A stretch of 64,000 nt of DNA, taken from NCBI RefSeq assembly GCF_027111275.1, contig NZ_CP114286.1, forward strand, positions 4,946,501 to 5,010,500. Reading direction: 5' to 3'. Below the pieces are notes generated by a model, which worked only from the letters and a program-made list of their open reading frames with translations, made no database searches and was not told the DNA's origin. This document shows positions 43,795-53,700 of this stretch, one piece after another. Source of the DNA: Flavobacterium luteolum. GTDB taxonomy: Bacteria; Bacteroidota; Bacteroidia; Flavobacteriales; Flavobacteriaceae. The first letter of the stretch is position 1; each line of letters opens with the position of its first letter. The translations under genes were made by a program, and so were the position numbers.

Positions 43795-44970
43795 ATGCGT
43801 TTCTTATTTATACTTTTTTTATCTGTTACTTTTCAAACTATTGACGCACAAAATAAGTTTGTGCCTGTTGATGTTCCTTACAAAACAGCTTTAGAAAATG
43901 CAAAAAAAGAAAGAAAACCGGTTTTTGTAATGCTTTATGCAGATTGGTGTCCGCATTGTAATTTAATGAAAACAGAAGTTTTAAGTGATCCAGCTATTAT
44001 GGAATTTTTAAATAAAAATTTCATCTGCACTTATAAAAATATAGAAAAAGAGGAAGGAATTGCTTTAAAGAATCAATTCAATACAAAATCGCTCCCTACA
44101 TTTTTATTTCTTGACAGCAATGAAACGCTGATTTATGCATTAAAAGGCGAAATGAAAAAGCCTGAATTTCAGAATGAACTAAACAATGCATTAAATCCAA
44201 AAATGCAATTGCCATATTTAGAAAAACAGTTTCTTGCAGATCCTAGCAATTCTGACAAATTCTTTGTTTATCTGAATACTTTAAAAAAAGGAAAAGACAG
44301 GACAGATTTGTCAGTTCCAACTCATATTTATTTAGACACACAATCTGAAAAACAATTGGTAAGCGAATTAAACTGGCGTGTAATTGCCAATGGTGTAACC
44401 GATATTAAATCTAGAGAATTTCAGTATGTTATAAATCATCAGAAAGAATTTGCTGCTGTAGCTTCTCAAAGCCGTGTTGACCGAAAAATCGAAAGTATTG
44501 TAAATGAATTGCTTCGTCCTTTGGTTGATAATTTAGACACTATAAATTATTACAAACAAAGAGAAATTGCTAAATCTATTCGATTGCAAAAAACAGATTC
44601 TCTAGTTTTTAAATATGATTTAACTTTAGCAGAAAGAACCGAAAAATGGGATTTTTATAAAAAAGTTACGCTTGAAGATACTCAGAAATTAGTTTGGAAC
44701 GATGCTAGCTTTTTGAAAGATATTGGAAATACTTATTTTAAGCATATTAAAGATAAGGAGAGTTTAAAAAAAGCTATTTTCTGGGTTGATCGCTCTTTAG
44801 AATTAAGCGATTCTTACGATGGAAATTTGCTTGAGGCCAAACTTTATAACAAAATAAAAGATAAAAAGAAAGCTTTAGAATATGCCAAAAATGCCAAAGC
44901 CATTGCAAAAGAAATGGACTGGAATTCTAAAGAAGCAGATACTTTATTAGCTGAATTAAATACCAAATAA
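43795..44970 (+). CDS. Secreted thioredoxin-fold protein
   Basis: 391 residues. The N-terminus MRFLFILFLSVTFQTIDAQ is a signal peptide, so it is periplasmic. Residues 25-140 are a thioredoxin-like domain with the CPHC active site at Cys52 and Cys55 (MLYADWCPHCNLMKTEVLSD) and a SLPTFLFLDSN cis-proline loop. The rest, about 150-391, is helical, with TPR-like repeats near the end (AIFWVDRSLELSDSYDGNLL, KKALEYAKNAKAIAKEMDWN). Probably a thiol reductase or disulfide handling protein. It is followed 16 bases later by a GNAT gene. Confidence 0.83.
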   Translation: MRFLFILFLSVTFQTIDAQNKFVPVDVPYKTALENAKKERKPVFVMLYADWCPHCNLMKTEVLSDPAIMEFLNKNFICTYKNIEKEEGIALKNQFNTKSLPTFLFLDSNETLIYALKGEMKKPEFQNELNNALNPKMQLPYLEKQFLADPSNSDKFFVYLNTLKKGKDRTDLSVPTHIYLDTQSEKQLVSELNWRVIANGVTDIKSREFQYVINHQKEFAAVASQSRVDRKIESIVNELLRPLVDNLDTINYYKQREIAKSIRLQKTDSLVFKYDLTLAERTEKWDFYKKVTLEDTQKLVWNDASFLKDIGNTYFKHIKDKESLKKAIFWVDRSLELSDSYDGNLLEAKLYNKIKDKKKALEYAKNAKAIAKEMDWNSKEADTLLAELNTK

Positions 44971-44986
44971 CCTGTAATAATAACCA

Positions 44987-45484
44987 ATGAGCATTATTTT
45001 ACGACCTGCAACGGCAAACGATTTACAAAAGATTCTAGAAATTGTAAATCATTCGATTTTACATACGACCGCAAATTACAGTTACCAAACCCAAACTTTG
45101 GATGTACAGATCAAATGGTTTGAAGATAAAAAAGCTAAAAATCTTCCTGTAATTGTAGCTGATTTAGATGGTGAAGTGGTTGGTTTTGGAAGTTATGGGC
45201 AGTTTAGAGAAAAAATTGGCTATCAATATACTGTGGAGCATTCTGTATATGTTGTTGACAATATTATAGGAAAAGGAATTGGCTCAAAGCTTTTAACAGA
45301 ATTAATTCGTTTAGCAAAAGAACAAGGATATCATGTAATGATCGGTGCGATTGATGCTGATAACGCAGGAAGTATCGCTTTTCATGAAAAATTTGGATTT
45401 GTAGCTACAGGAACAATTCGTGAAGTAGGCTATAAATTTGATCACTGGCTGGATTTGGTTTTTATGCAGCTTATTTTAGTTTAA
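44987..45484 (+). CDS. GNAT acetyltransferase, Pat/phosphinothricin-type
   Basis: 165 residues of the GNAT fold. Acetyl-CoA motif: VYVVDNIIGKGIGSKLLTEL. The front ILRPATANDLQKILEIVNHS and VVGFGSYGQFREK, then MIGAIDADNAGSIAFHEKFG and a final WLDLVFMQLIL, match the N-acetyltransferases related to phosphinothricin acetyltransferase. Substrate is likely an amino acid or small amine. Co-transcribed with the thioredoxin-like gene. Confidence 0.88.
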   Translation: MSIILRPATANDLQKILEIVNHSILHTTANYSYQTQTLDVQIKWFEDKKAKNLPVIVADLDGEVVGFGSYGQFREKIGYQYTVEHSVYVVDNIIGKGIGSKLLTELIRLAKEQGYHVMIGAIDADNAGSIAFHEKFGFVATGTIREVGYKFDHWLDLVFMQLILV

Positions 45485-45510
45485 CCGCAAAGGATGAAGA
45501 TTTTTTATTC

Positions 45511-45613
45511 TTTGTCATTCTGAGGAACGAAGAATCACATAAGTAATTCCATATAGTAATTCTCCAATCTTTGTCGAATTCCGAGTGCGATTCTTCGTCC
45601 CTATGAATGACAA
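45511..45613. repeat. MITE-like repeat with 30-base inverted ends
   Basis: The left end TTTGTCATTCTGAGGAACGA is matched in inverted form by the right end (45584-45613), with scattered mismatches, around a 43-base middle. Similar to the recQ-side fragment at 16411. It lies between two convergent genes. Confidence 0.7.
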
Positions 45614-45655
45614 AAAAATCCACAAATTTGATTATTTCAATTTTGTGGATTTTTT
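45612..45655. terminator. Bidirectional terminator
   Basis: AAAAAAATCCACAAA (45612-45626) pairs with TTTGTGGATTTTTT (45642-45655). T-runs on both strands; abuts the MITE-like repeat. Confidence 0.75.
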
Positions 45656-45674
45656 GGTTTAGATAGTTATGCTT

Positions 45675-46262
45675 TTAACTTTTAATCCAATTGATAACTT
45701 CAGGTTCTGTTACTAAAGTTTTTGGTTTAATTACTTTAACCAATTCCCCTTTTTCGTTGATTAAGTACTTTTGAAAATTCCATTCTACTTCAGAATCCTG
45801 TAAACCGTTTCTCGATTTCTCAGTTAAGAATTTATAAACTTCACACATATCGCTTCCTTTAACAGAAACCTTGTTCATCATAGGAAAAGTCACGCCATAA
45901 TTCTGTTGGCAGAAAGTTTCAATTTCTTTAGCCGTTCCTGGTTCTTGAGATGCAAAGTTGTTTGCAGGGAATCCAACAATTACGAAACCTTTATCTTTAT
46001 ACTCTTTATAAACCGCTTCTAAATCTTTGTACTGAGGTGTTAAACCGCATTTTGAAGCAGTGTTGACAATCATGATTTTTTTGCCTTTTAAAGAAGCAAA
46101 GTCAAAAGTATCTCCAGATAGATCTTCTACTTTAAATTGATAAATTGTTTCTTTTGCCATGGTTTTATCTTTTTTAGATAATTTGTTTGAACTAGTTTGA
46201 GCATTTAATCCTGTTACAGATAAAAGAGCGGCTCCAAATAGTATAAATAGTACTTTTTTCAT
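45675..46262 (-). CDS. Periplasmic glutathione-peroxidase-family protein
   Basis: 195 residues from the ATG at 46262. A longer GTG start at 46301 would add 13 residues before the signal. MKKVLFILFGAALLSVTGLN (then AQ) is a signal peptide. The peroxidase residues are Cys72 (NTASKCGLTPQY), Gln106 (FASQEP) and Trp161 with Asn162 (VEWNFQKYLI). Cys replaces selenocysteine; enzymes of this kind in bacteria usually draw electrons from thioredoxin rather than glutathione. Converges on the GNAT gene. Confidence 0.87.
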   Translation of the reverse strand: MKKVLFILFGAALLSVTGLNAQTSSNKLSKKDKTMAKETIYQFKVEDLSGDTFDFASLKGKKIMIVNTASKCGLTPQYKDLEAVYKEYKDKGFVIVGFPANNFASQEPGTAKEIETFCQQNYGVTFPMMNKVSVKGSDMCEVYKFLTEKSRNGLQDSEVEWNFQKYLINEKGELVKVIKPKTLVTEPEVINWIKS

Positions 46263-46345
46263 CTTATAATTTTTTATAAAATTAGCTAAAATCCGTTTCA
46301 CAAAACTATTTTGGATCTTTAATTTTTGCCAATCAAAAGTTAAAT

Positions 46346-46383
46346 AAAAAATGAAGCCTAACGTTAATCAGACGTTAGGCTTC
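46346..46383 (-). terminator. Minus-strand terminator upstream of the peroxidase gene
   Basis: Perfect 12-bp stem GAAGCCTAACGT (46353-46364) with 46372-46383; read on the minus strand it is followed by ATTTTTTATTT. It ends a transcript coming from higher coordinates, although no clear annotated minus gene lies there except the small ORF at 46641-46772. Confidence 0.7.
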
Positions 46384-46640
46384 CCCCCATACAAACAAAT
46401 CAAACCATGAATTAATTATTATGCAATCTTTTATAAATTATAGTTGATGACTCGGTTGTGTTCGAAAATTTCTTTCCCCCCCAATATGTCAAATGGCTTT
46501 CAAAAAATCTTTTAATGGCTTGTATTGATGTAAATTTAAATCCTAAAATATCCGAAAGACATATTAAAAAAATCTTCGACCTGGAAGTCCGAGTACATCA
46601 ACTATATAATATTTTCTCTTTTCTTATTTCTAACGAATTA
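46384..46640. other. Noncoding stretch, nothing recognised
   Basis: A+T-rich, with several runs of C. An open plus-strand frame begins at a GTG near 46458, but it has no family signature or good start and I do not call it. On the minus strand the same stretch is broken by stops. Confidence 0.4.
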
Positions 46641-46772
46641 TTAATAAGCGCGGCATTCTTTTGTGCATCGTGATAAAGTACCTTCTAAAAAATCCTTTTT
46701 AGTAAAAACAGATAATGCCAAAACTGTTGTTAATCCCACTATTAATATTTTGACTATTATTTTGCTATCCAT
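46641..46772 (-). CDS. Possible small single-span membrane protein (43 aa)
   Basis: ATG at 46772 (minus) to TAA at 46641. The peptide opens MDSKIIVKILIVGLTTVLAL and then has SVFTKKDF: a single hydrophobic helix of 17-20 residues, followed by a charged tail with two Cys. Length, hydrophobicity and the minus-strand terminator 260 bases further on are the only support. Shine-Dalgarno-like sequence is weak. It could be a chance frame. Confidence 0.3.
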   Translation of the reverse strand: MDSKIIVKILIVGLTTVLALSVFTKKDFLEGTLSRCTKECRAY

Positions 46773-47043
46773 AGGTCTTTAATAATATTATAACAACAGC
46801 TTTTTATGTTTTTGGTCACTTTGTCTAAGATCTTTCTGACCTTATTAAAAACATTTACGTAATTGCATTGTTTTTGGTTTTAAAAAAATGAAAAAAAAAT
46901 GCATTTTTTTCTGACCCCTTTATTTTCTTAGGTTTTAGACTATTAAAAAAAAATAAAAAAATGAAGAAAAAATAAAGTAACTTTATGACAGGTTAGCATA
47001 TAACGTCTTAACTTTTAATGTTTAAACTTAAAAATCCAAATCT
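46773..47043. other. Noncoding stretch upstream of the sigma/anti-sigma pair
   Basis: About 270 bases of A+T-rich sequence. GTAAC (46977-46981) and CGTC (47004-47007) recall parts of an ECF promoter, but the 22-base gap is too long, so I call no promoter. Confidence 0.3.
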
Positions 47044-47574
47044 ATGAGTCAAGAAGAACTGTTAGTTTTAATTTACAAAAAAGACGAAAAAGCTTTTACG
47101 CATTTGTACGATATGTACTCAAAAAGTCTATTTTCTGTCATTCATGTCTTAATCAAAAATCGAGAAGAAGCTGAAGATGTGCTTCAGGATGTTTTTGTCA
47201 AAATCTGGAAAAACATCGACACTTACAACGAAAGTAAAGGACGATTTTATACTTGGATACTTAATATCGCCCGAAACACTTCAATCGATAAACTTCGTTC
47301 TAAAGACTACAACAACGGTCAAAAAAACCTTTCATCAGATAATTTCGTAAATCTCTTAGACGAGAGCAATAAATTGAGTCATAAACTTGATGCAATTGGA
47401 ATTCAAGAGTTTGTAAAAAAACTAAAACCAAAATGTATCGAAATAATCAATTTATTATTCTTTAAAGGATATACCCAGCAAGAAGCTTCAGAAGAATTGG
47501 CAATGCCACTGGGAACTATCAAAACTCAAAACAGAAACTGTATTAACGATTTACGTAATTATTTGAAGATATAA
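47044..47574 (+). CDS. ECF-type RNA polymerase sigma factor
   Basis: 176 residues. Region 2 at about 20-90 (KAFTHLYDMYSKSLFSVIHV, EEAEDVLQDVFVKIWKNID, FYTWILNIARNTSIDKLRS) and region 4 at about 120-175 (GYTQQEASEELAMPLGTIKT). The downstream gene overlaps its stop by one base (TAATG), as usual for a sigma/anti-sigma pair, and encodes a membrane-anchored protein. The second ECF gene of the window, at 4.3 kb, has no such partner. Confidence 0.93.
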   Translation: MSQEELLVLIYKKDEKAFTHLYDMYSKSLFSVIHVLIKNREEAEDVLQDVFVKIWKNIDTYNESKGRFYTWILNIARNTSIDKLRSKDYNNGQKNLSSDNFVNLLDESNKLSHKLDAIGIQEFVKKLKPKCIEIINLLFFKGYTQQEASEELAMPLGTIKTQNRNCINDLRNYLKI

Positions 47575-48362
47575 TGGAAGCACAAGAATATATAGAATCA
47601 GGAATTTTAGAGCTGTATGTTTACGGTCTATTAAGTGAAAAAGAAAATCTCGAAATTGCCGAAATGGCAAAAAAGAACCCAGAAATGGATCAGGAAATTA
47701 TCTCGATAGAAAAAGCTGTCATTGCGCTTTCTTCTAGCTTCTCTCCTTTCCATTCTGTAGAGAATTTCGAAAAAATTAAAGCTCGTCTTGAACTTAAACA
47801 CGGAAAAGTAGTCGACATGAAACCAGCATCAAACTGGTCACAATATGTTGGCTGGGCTGCGGCAGTGCTATTGCTTTTAGGTTTAGGATATCAGACTTTA
47901 GAATTGACAAAAACAAAAGAAGCGATTTCTACTGTTGGAAATGAAAAGAATAAAATTCAGCGCGAATATGCTTTTTTAGATCAGCAGAACAAGCAAACCG
48001 AGAAAAACTTGAGCATCGTAAGAGATATTAAAAATACAGGTGTAACTCTTGGCGGACAGGCTGTTTCTCCTGCTTCTTTTGCAAAAGTATATTGGAATAA
48101 ACAGACTAGAACCACTTATATTGATGCGGCAGGTTTACCAACTCCTCCAAAAGGAATGGTTTATCAGGTTTGGTCTTTGAAGTTAAGTCCTGTTCTTACG
48201 CCAACAAGTATTGGTTTATTGGATAATTTTGAAGGAAATAAACAAAAAATCTTTGCTGTAGAACAAACGGATTCTGCAGAAGCTTTCGGAATTACCTTGG
48301 AGCCAGCCGGCGGAAGTCCAACTCCAACAATGGAACAGCTTTATACTTTAGGAAAAGTTTAA
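47574..48362 (+). CDS. Anti-sigma factor, RskA-like
   Basis: 262 residues. The N-terminal 90 residues are a cytoplasmic sigma-binding region (EYIESGILELYVYGLLSEKE, then EIISIEKAVIALSSSF), one transmembrane helix follows at about 97-113 (WAAAVLLLLGLGYQ), and the C-terminal part (residues 150-262) is an RskA-type periplasmic domain ending in LTPTSIGLLDNFEGNKQKIF and TLEPAGGSPTPTMEQLY. RskA-type factors release their sigma factor when cleaved in the membrane. The ATG overlaps the sigma stop. A perfect stem-loop follows. Confidence 0.9.
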   Translation: MEAQEYIESGILELYVYGLLSEKENLEIAEMAKKNPEMDQEIISIEKAVIALSSSFSPFHSVENFEKIKARLELKHGKVVDMKPASNWSQYVGWAAAVLLLLGLGYQTLELTKTKEAISTVGNEKNKIQREYAFLDQQNKQTEKNLSIVRDIKNTGVTLGGQAVSPASFAKVYWNKQTRTTYIDAAGLPTPPKGMVYQVWSLKLSPVLTPTSIGLLDNFEGNKQKIFAVEQTDSAEAFGITLEPAGGSPTPTMEQLYTLGKV

Positions 48363-48384
48363 AATTAATCTTTTATAAAAAGCT

Positions 48385-48414
48385 AAAACGCATATTCAGA
48401 GTAATATGCGTTTT
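48385..48414 (+). terminator. Terminator of the sigma/anti-sigma operon
   Basis: Perfect 12-bp stem AAAACGCATATT (48385-48396) with 48403-48414, then TTTTT. Confidence 0.8.
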
Positions 48415-48446
48415 TTTATTATATTTAATTAACCAAAAACCAATTT

Positions 48447-48836
48447 ATGAATGCAAACTTACTCTTGAGAATCGCTATGGCGATTATTCTCCTCACCCAT
48501 TCTATTTCCGGAATGTTTAATAACGGCATTAATGATTTTGGAAATCTTTTCCTCAACCAAATTGGTTTTGCCCCGTATGGTGTATTCCTCGCTTGGAGCA
48601 TCAAATTATCTCATGTTGCTGCAGCAATACTTTTATTAGCTAATAAATATATTAAACTTGATGGCTTTGTTACCATTTTCGTTCTTATAATGGGAATCAT
48701 TCTAGTGCACTTTAAAGAAGGTTGGTTTGTTGTTGGCGGCGGAAGAAATGGTGTTGAGTATAATTTTCTACTGATAATAGTTCTAATGGCAATTATGTAT
48801 CCTAACGGTTTTCAAGTAAGTAATGAAAAAAAATAA
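48447..48836 (+). CDS. DoxX-family membrane protein
   Basis: 129 residues, four hydrophobic helices (LLRIAMAIILLTHSISGMF, SHVAAAILLLANKYIKLDGF, FVTIFVLIMGIILVHF, LLIIVLMAIMY). The first block with LTHSISGMFN is typical of DoxX-like proteins, and EGWFVVGGGRNGVEYNFLLI is a conserved family loop. Members take part in sulfur or quinone redox steps, but the role here is unknown. The next gene starts before the stop of this one with a 14-base overlap. Confidence 0.82.
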   Translation: MNANLLLRIAMAIILLTHSISGMFNNGINDFGNLFLNQIGFAPYGVFLAWSIKLSHVAAAILLLANKYIKLDGFVTIFVLIMGIILVHFKEGWFVVGGGRNGVEYNFLLIIVLMAIMYPNGFQVSNEKK

Positions 48837-49869
48837 AAAATATCACTTTCGAAAAACAATTCTTTTTATCACTTTATTATTTAGTGGAATCATTTTCTCG
48901 CAGCATATTCCTGTTGATGAGTATAAATCTCTGAATAAAAACGACAAGGGAATAAAGAAACTGACTGTAAAATTAAATGATACAATTTCAGAAGAGTATT
49001 ACTTTGATCTAAATGGGATGCCGTATTTTTCAATAGAACGTTCCTATTTTATAAAGTATTATAAATATGATATTAAGAACAGAATTATAAAAAAAATTCA
49101 AGTTGACCCAGCCAGAGGTTTTAGTTTTGAGGAGGTAAAATATTTCAAAAACAAAACAAAAGTTTACTCTTATCTTACTGAAGATGAAAAAAAGTATCAA
49201 CTTGAGCATGATCAATATTTAAAAAATAAAGCGAACGGAGTTGAATATACTATTGTTGGAAAAGATACTATTAGCATTGATGATGCTTATGCAGTAGTTG
49301 GGTCTGATGAAGAATATTATAAATACGCTAAAGAGGTTGCCTCTATTCATGACACCATAAGCATGTTTAATTCTTTTGCTTTCAAAAATTTAATGAAGGA
49401 ACCTAAATACATTTCATTTTCAGCTGAATATGACAACAAGTTAAGGCCATTAAATGAAAAATACTTTAATTCAAGAAATAAAATCACTTCGGACAAAAAG
49501 TTTTATTATTCTGGCAATACTGTAACTATCGTCTCTAATACTGATATGATTGGAAAAGGCAAAATAGTAAAGACTTTAGACTCTTCTAATAATATATTAA
49601 CTGAAGTTGAAAAACAAAAAACTATAAAGTATAAATATGATAAAGGATTATGTATTGAAAAAAAAGAGTTTGAGGGTCATATTCTTGCGAACATAACTTC
49701 TTGTACATATAAAGATGGTCTATTAGAACAAAATATATATGAAGATTTTCAGAATGGAGGAAAATTTGTTACGAATTATGTTTATGATTCTAATAAAAGA
49801 GTAACCGAAACAATAAGCACTTCTAATCATTCAAAACAAGTGCATAAGTATACTTATGAATATTATTAG
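48823..49869 (+). CDS. Secreted hypothetical protein
   Basis: 348 residues. An N-terminal signal peptide (FRKTILFITLLFSGIIFSQ) is preceded by a Lys-rich start. The mature protein is rich in Lys, Asn and Tyr, with repeated strand-like units near the end (KYKYDKGLCIEKKEFEGHIL, TNYVYDSNKRVTETISTS), reminiscent of YD-type or antitoxin-like YwqK repeats. I do not recognise a family. Its ATG lies in the 3' end of the DoxX gene, so the two are translationally coupled. The base composition is even more A+T-rich than that of its neighbours. Confidence 0.65.
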   Translation: MKKNKKYHFRKTILFITLLFSGIIFSQHIPVDEYKSLNKNDKGIKKLTVKLNDTISEEYYFDLNGMPYFSIERSYFIKYYKYDIKNRIIKKIQVDPARGFSFEEVKYFKNKTKVYSYLTEDEKKYQLEHDQYLKNKANGVEYTIVGKDTISIDDAYAVVGSDEEYYKYAKEVASIHDTISMFNSFAFKNLMKEPKYISFSAEYDNKLRPLNEKYFNSRNKITSDKKFYYSGNTVTIVSNTDMIGKGKIVKTLDSSNNILTEVEKQKTIKYKYDKGLCIEKKEFEGHILANITSCTYKDGLLEQNIYEDFQNGGKFVTNYVYDSNKRVTETISTSNHSKQVHKYTYEYY

Positions 49870-49936
49870 TCTATTCAATTTTATTTCTAGAGAAAAAGGT
49901 GTGCTAATAATTTAGAACTTTAAAAAAAATACAAAA

Positions 49937-50665
49937 ATGGAAATCATTTGCAAAAATTGTCATCAGATTTTTAAAGGTCATTATTGCAACAACTGCGGTC
50001 AGCCTGCAGAAACGCACAAAATAAATGCTCATTTTTTATGGCATGATATTCAGCATGGTTTATTGCATTTTGATAAAGGTATTTTGTATTCTTTGAAACA
50101 ATTATTTACCAGACCTGGGCATTCTATTCGTGAATTTATTGAGGGAAAAAGAGTTCATCATTTTAAGCCTTTATCTTTGGTTGTAGTTCTCGCAACACTT
50201 TATGGTCTTTTATATCATTTCTTTCATATTAATACTTTTGAAGCAGCAAAGACTTCAGATATCGATTCTGATTATTTAAACGAATGGTTTGCTACCCATT
50301 TTTCTTGGGTCACAGTGGCGTCAATTCCTATCTATACTATTGGCACCTATCTTGTTTTTAGAAAACAGGGATATAATTTTGTTGAATTTTTTGTACTCAA
50401 TACTTTTAAGGCGGCTCAAAGAATATCTGTACAATTACTAACAATGCCTGTATTGATTTTTCTAAATCATACCTCGCACATAAAACAGTACAACAATATA
50501 ATGTATGTTATTGGCATTGTTTTGATCTTTTGGACAAACATTCAGTTTTTTAATAAAATGTCTAAAATCAAAGCTTTTTTCTTAACGCTGTTGAGTCATC
50601 TTATTTTTCTAATTTGCTTTTTCCTAATAACCGCTATTATACTTCTCCTCTTTGGTAAACTTTAA
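49937..50665 (+). CDS. DUF3667-type membrane protein
   Basis: 242 residues. A zinc-ribbon-like start carries four Cys (CKNC at 5-8 and CNNC at 17-20), then AHFLWHDIQHGLLHFDKGIL and YSLKQLFTRPGHSIREFIEG are the DUF3667 signature. Five hydrophobic helices follow (about 77-225). Bacteroidota proteins of this kind have no known function. The gene is followed by a stem-loop shared with the converging CcsBA gene. Confidence 0.85.
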   Translation: MEIICKNCHQIFKGHYCNNCGQPAETHKINAHFLWHDIQHGLLHFDKGILYSLKQLFTRPGHSIREFIEGKRVHHFKPLSLVVVLATLYGLLYHFFHINTFEAAKTSDIDSDYLNEWFATHFSWVTVASIPIYTIGTYLVFRKQGYNFVEFFVLNTFKAAQRISVQLLTMPVLIFLNHTSHIKQYNNIMYVIGIVLIFWTNIQFFNKMSKIKAFFLTLLSHLIFLICFFLITAIILLLFGKL

Positions 50666-50675
50666 AATTTGATAT

Positions 50676-50708
50676 AAAAAAAGGTTCAACATTGTGTTGA
50701 ACCTTTTT
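50676..50708. terminator. Bidirectional terminator
   Basis: GGTTCAACA (50683-50691) pairs with TGTTGAACC (50695-50703), flanked by seven A and seven T. Confidence 0.8.
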
Positions 50709-50735
50709 TATGAATTAATAATTATTGCAAATTAT

Positions 50736-53700
50736 CTATTTCTTTACTTTTTTAGTTTTATAGTATTTACGGTACTTAGGATACGTAACAGCTCCAATTA
50801 TAGAAATTGTAATCAAGCAGTAATAAATCCAGTTTAATGAATGTGCTTCTCCACTTGCGTAAGAGTGTAAACCAACTAAGTGGAAATTTACTCCATAGTA
50901 AGTAAACAAGATCGAAACAAAAGCATACATACTCATTAAATTAAAGAACCATTTTCCTCTTAAAGCAGGAACAAAACGAGCGTGAATTACAAAAGCATAA
51001 ATCATAATCGAGATTAAAGCCCAAGTTTCTTTTGGATCCCATCCCCAGTAACGTCCCCAACTTTCGTTGGCCCATTGTCCTCCTAAGAAGTTTCCGATCG
51101 TTAGCATGATAAGACCGATTGTTAAAGACATTTCGTTGATATAGGTAATCTCTTTAATGTTTAGTTCCATTTTGGCTTTGTTTTTCTCGGTTGTAAACAA
51201 AATCAATAGTAATGATACAAAACCTAAAATCATTCCTAATGCAGTCGGGCCATAACTACCTACAATAACTGCAACGTGAATCATTAACCAATATGAATTA
51301 AGAACTGGCTGTAAATTTGCAATTTCAGGATCAATCCAGTTTAAGTATGCTGCCATTAAAATCATAGCAGTAACAAAAGCCGATGAAGCAACCGTTAATT
51401 TTGATTTTCTGTCGAAAGCCAATCCAAAGAACATAGTTGACCAAGCCACATATACAATAGATTCGTAAGCATTACTCCAAGGAGCGTGACCAGAAATATA
51501 CCAGCGTGCTGTTAATCCTAATGTATGAAGCGCAAATAATAATCCAATTATTATGTGGAATGCATTTATTGTAATACGAAGCCATTTTTTCTCAAAGAAA
51601 ATATTGACAATAATAAAAATGAACATAAAACTTGCTGCTGTAATATACCAATACGGTAATTTCTGAAATACGTCGTATTTGTTATAGGCAATCTCAGCAT
51701 CAATTTTCTTCTCGCTTGGTCTTACTTTGGCTCCAAATTTCTTTTGAAAACCATTGATGCTTTCTACTAAATTATCAGCTGTATCAAAGTTTTTCGAAAT
51801 AGAACCGTTATTCAGAGCACTAAAATATAAAGGCAGAATTTGTTTCACGTAAGTGGAATCCATTCCTTTAAATCCAGCTCCTTCACGCTCTAAATAAGAA
51901 ACCCATTTGTGGTTTGGATCATTTGGAATAGGGAAAATCTTTAGAATACTTCCGCTTAAAGCAGACTCCATTAAATTTACCTTTTTATCGGTTTCAATAA
52001 AATCTTTCTCAAAACTATTTGGATTTGCTGCTTTATAAGCCGCATCTAAATATGGTGATAGTTTATAATTTCCCTGCTCATCAAAGAATTTTACAAACGG
52101 AGCATACTTATCTTTAGAATCAATACCAATGATTTTACGTATACTGTCATTTTTTGTGTTGATGTAAATAATAGGAACCTGAATCCAAACCTGAGCATAT
52201 TGCGTCATAGATAAAAATACCTGGTCAGAGTTCATTTCGTTATACTTATCATCGTGGCTTACTTTACGAAGTAATTCAGATGAAAACGTATTGATTGGCT
52301 TCATTCTACCTCCAGCATCCTGAATAATCAGACGTCCAAATTTTGCAGCATGAGCTTCCGGAGCTTTATAGATATTCAATAAAGAATCTAATTGCTTTTT
52401 GCTTGGCGGCGCAGTAACGTGATTCGCGTGATCATTAGGATCTGCAGAATGCTCGTGATCATGATCATGTGAGTGAACATGCGGTGACTGCTGTGCAAAA
52501 CTGCTCAAACTCAACATTAAAACTAAAATCGTAATTAGTTTTTCTTTTTTCTTTTTAACAGCTTCAAGCTTACGTTTCAAATCGCCAAAACGAGAGTTCT
52601 TTGTAAACATAATTGCCATTAAACCAATATATAATAAAAAGTATCCCAAATAAGTAATGTTAGTTCCCCAGAAATCATGATTTACAGATAAAACTGTTCC
52701 TTTTTCATCTGGATCAAATGAAGACTGGAAGAAACGATATCCTTTATAATCCAAAACGTGATTCATGAAAATATCTGCATCAAAAGTTTCTGTAGAATCC
52801 TGAACGGTAACTTTACTTTTAAAAGCAGAATAGCTTTTTTCTGTTCCAGGATATTTGTCGGCAATAAAATCATTTAAACGAATTTTGAATGGTAAAACAT
52901 ACGCTTTACTTCCAAAGAAAATAGAATATTCAATATTACCGATTTTAACCGTTTTAGCTTCTCCAACTTGACCTTTAGAACCAAAAACCATTACTTCTTT
53001 TTCTTGTCCTTCAGCTTTTACTTTAACTACTAAAGCGTCAGTATGAGATTTTGCTTTAAAATCATTATTCGATTCGTAATCTACTTTTCCTTTCATTGGA
53101 GGCTCTGGAAATACAATTCTAATATCTCCAATGCTATATAACGAACGCATCATTAAAGGCTGTACATTATCTTTTGTAACTTTTCCTTTAAATTGATCTG
53201 CCATTCGCATAAACTCACCTTCAAAAGGAGTTTGGATCGTATATTCTTTTCCAGTTGTATTGATGTTAATTGCACCGTCTGTCTGCTTATTTAAAGCAAA
53301 TAGTACATTGTGAATGTTCTGAACTTCACCTTCTTTCAGATAATGTTCTTCACGTCCGCCTGCTCCGGCTTCAACTAGTTTAAGGTATAAAGTTCCGTTT
53401 GGATCTGGTTTAACCACTTCTTTAGCTCCCATGATATAGTTCGAATACGTAACTTCAAAAGGAGTTTCGTCGAATTTTCCTGAAATACTAAAATCATTAT
53501 TGGTAACAGGAGAAAGCAAAAGACTTTTCTCAAAAACCCTTCTTTTCATTTCCCCTTTATATTCACCATCAGCAAAAATGGTTAGAAAAGTTTTATCTGA
53601 ATACACTTGGTTTTCTGCCGCGCCTTCGCGAATTGGCATCATTCCTTCATAACTAATATATCTAGTGATAAAAGCTCCTAAAAGAATAAAAATAAAAGAA

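Noticed and set aside
46458..46673. Plus-strand frame of 71 residues with a GTG start
   Set aside because: No family likeness, no ribosome-binding site, overlaps a better-supported minus-strand ORF.
46977..47007. GTAAC...CGTC as an ECF-type autoregulated promoter
   Set aside because: The 22-base spacing is too long for the usual 16-17 bases.
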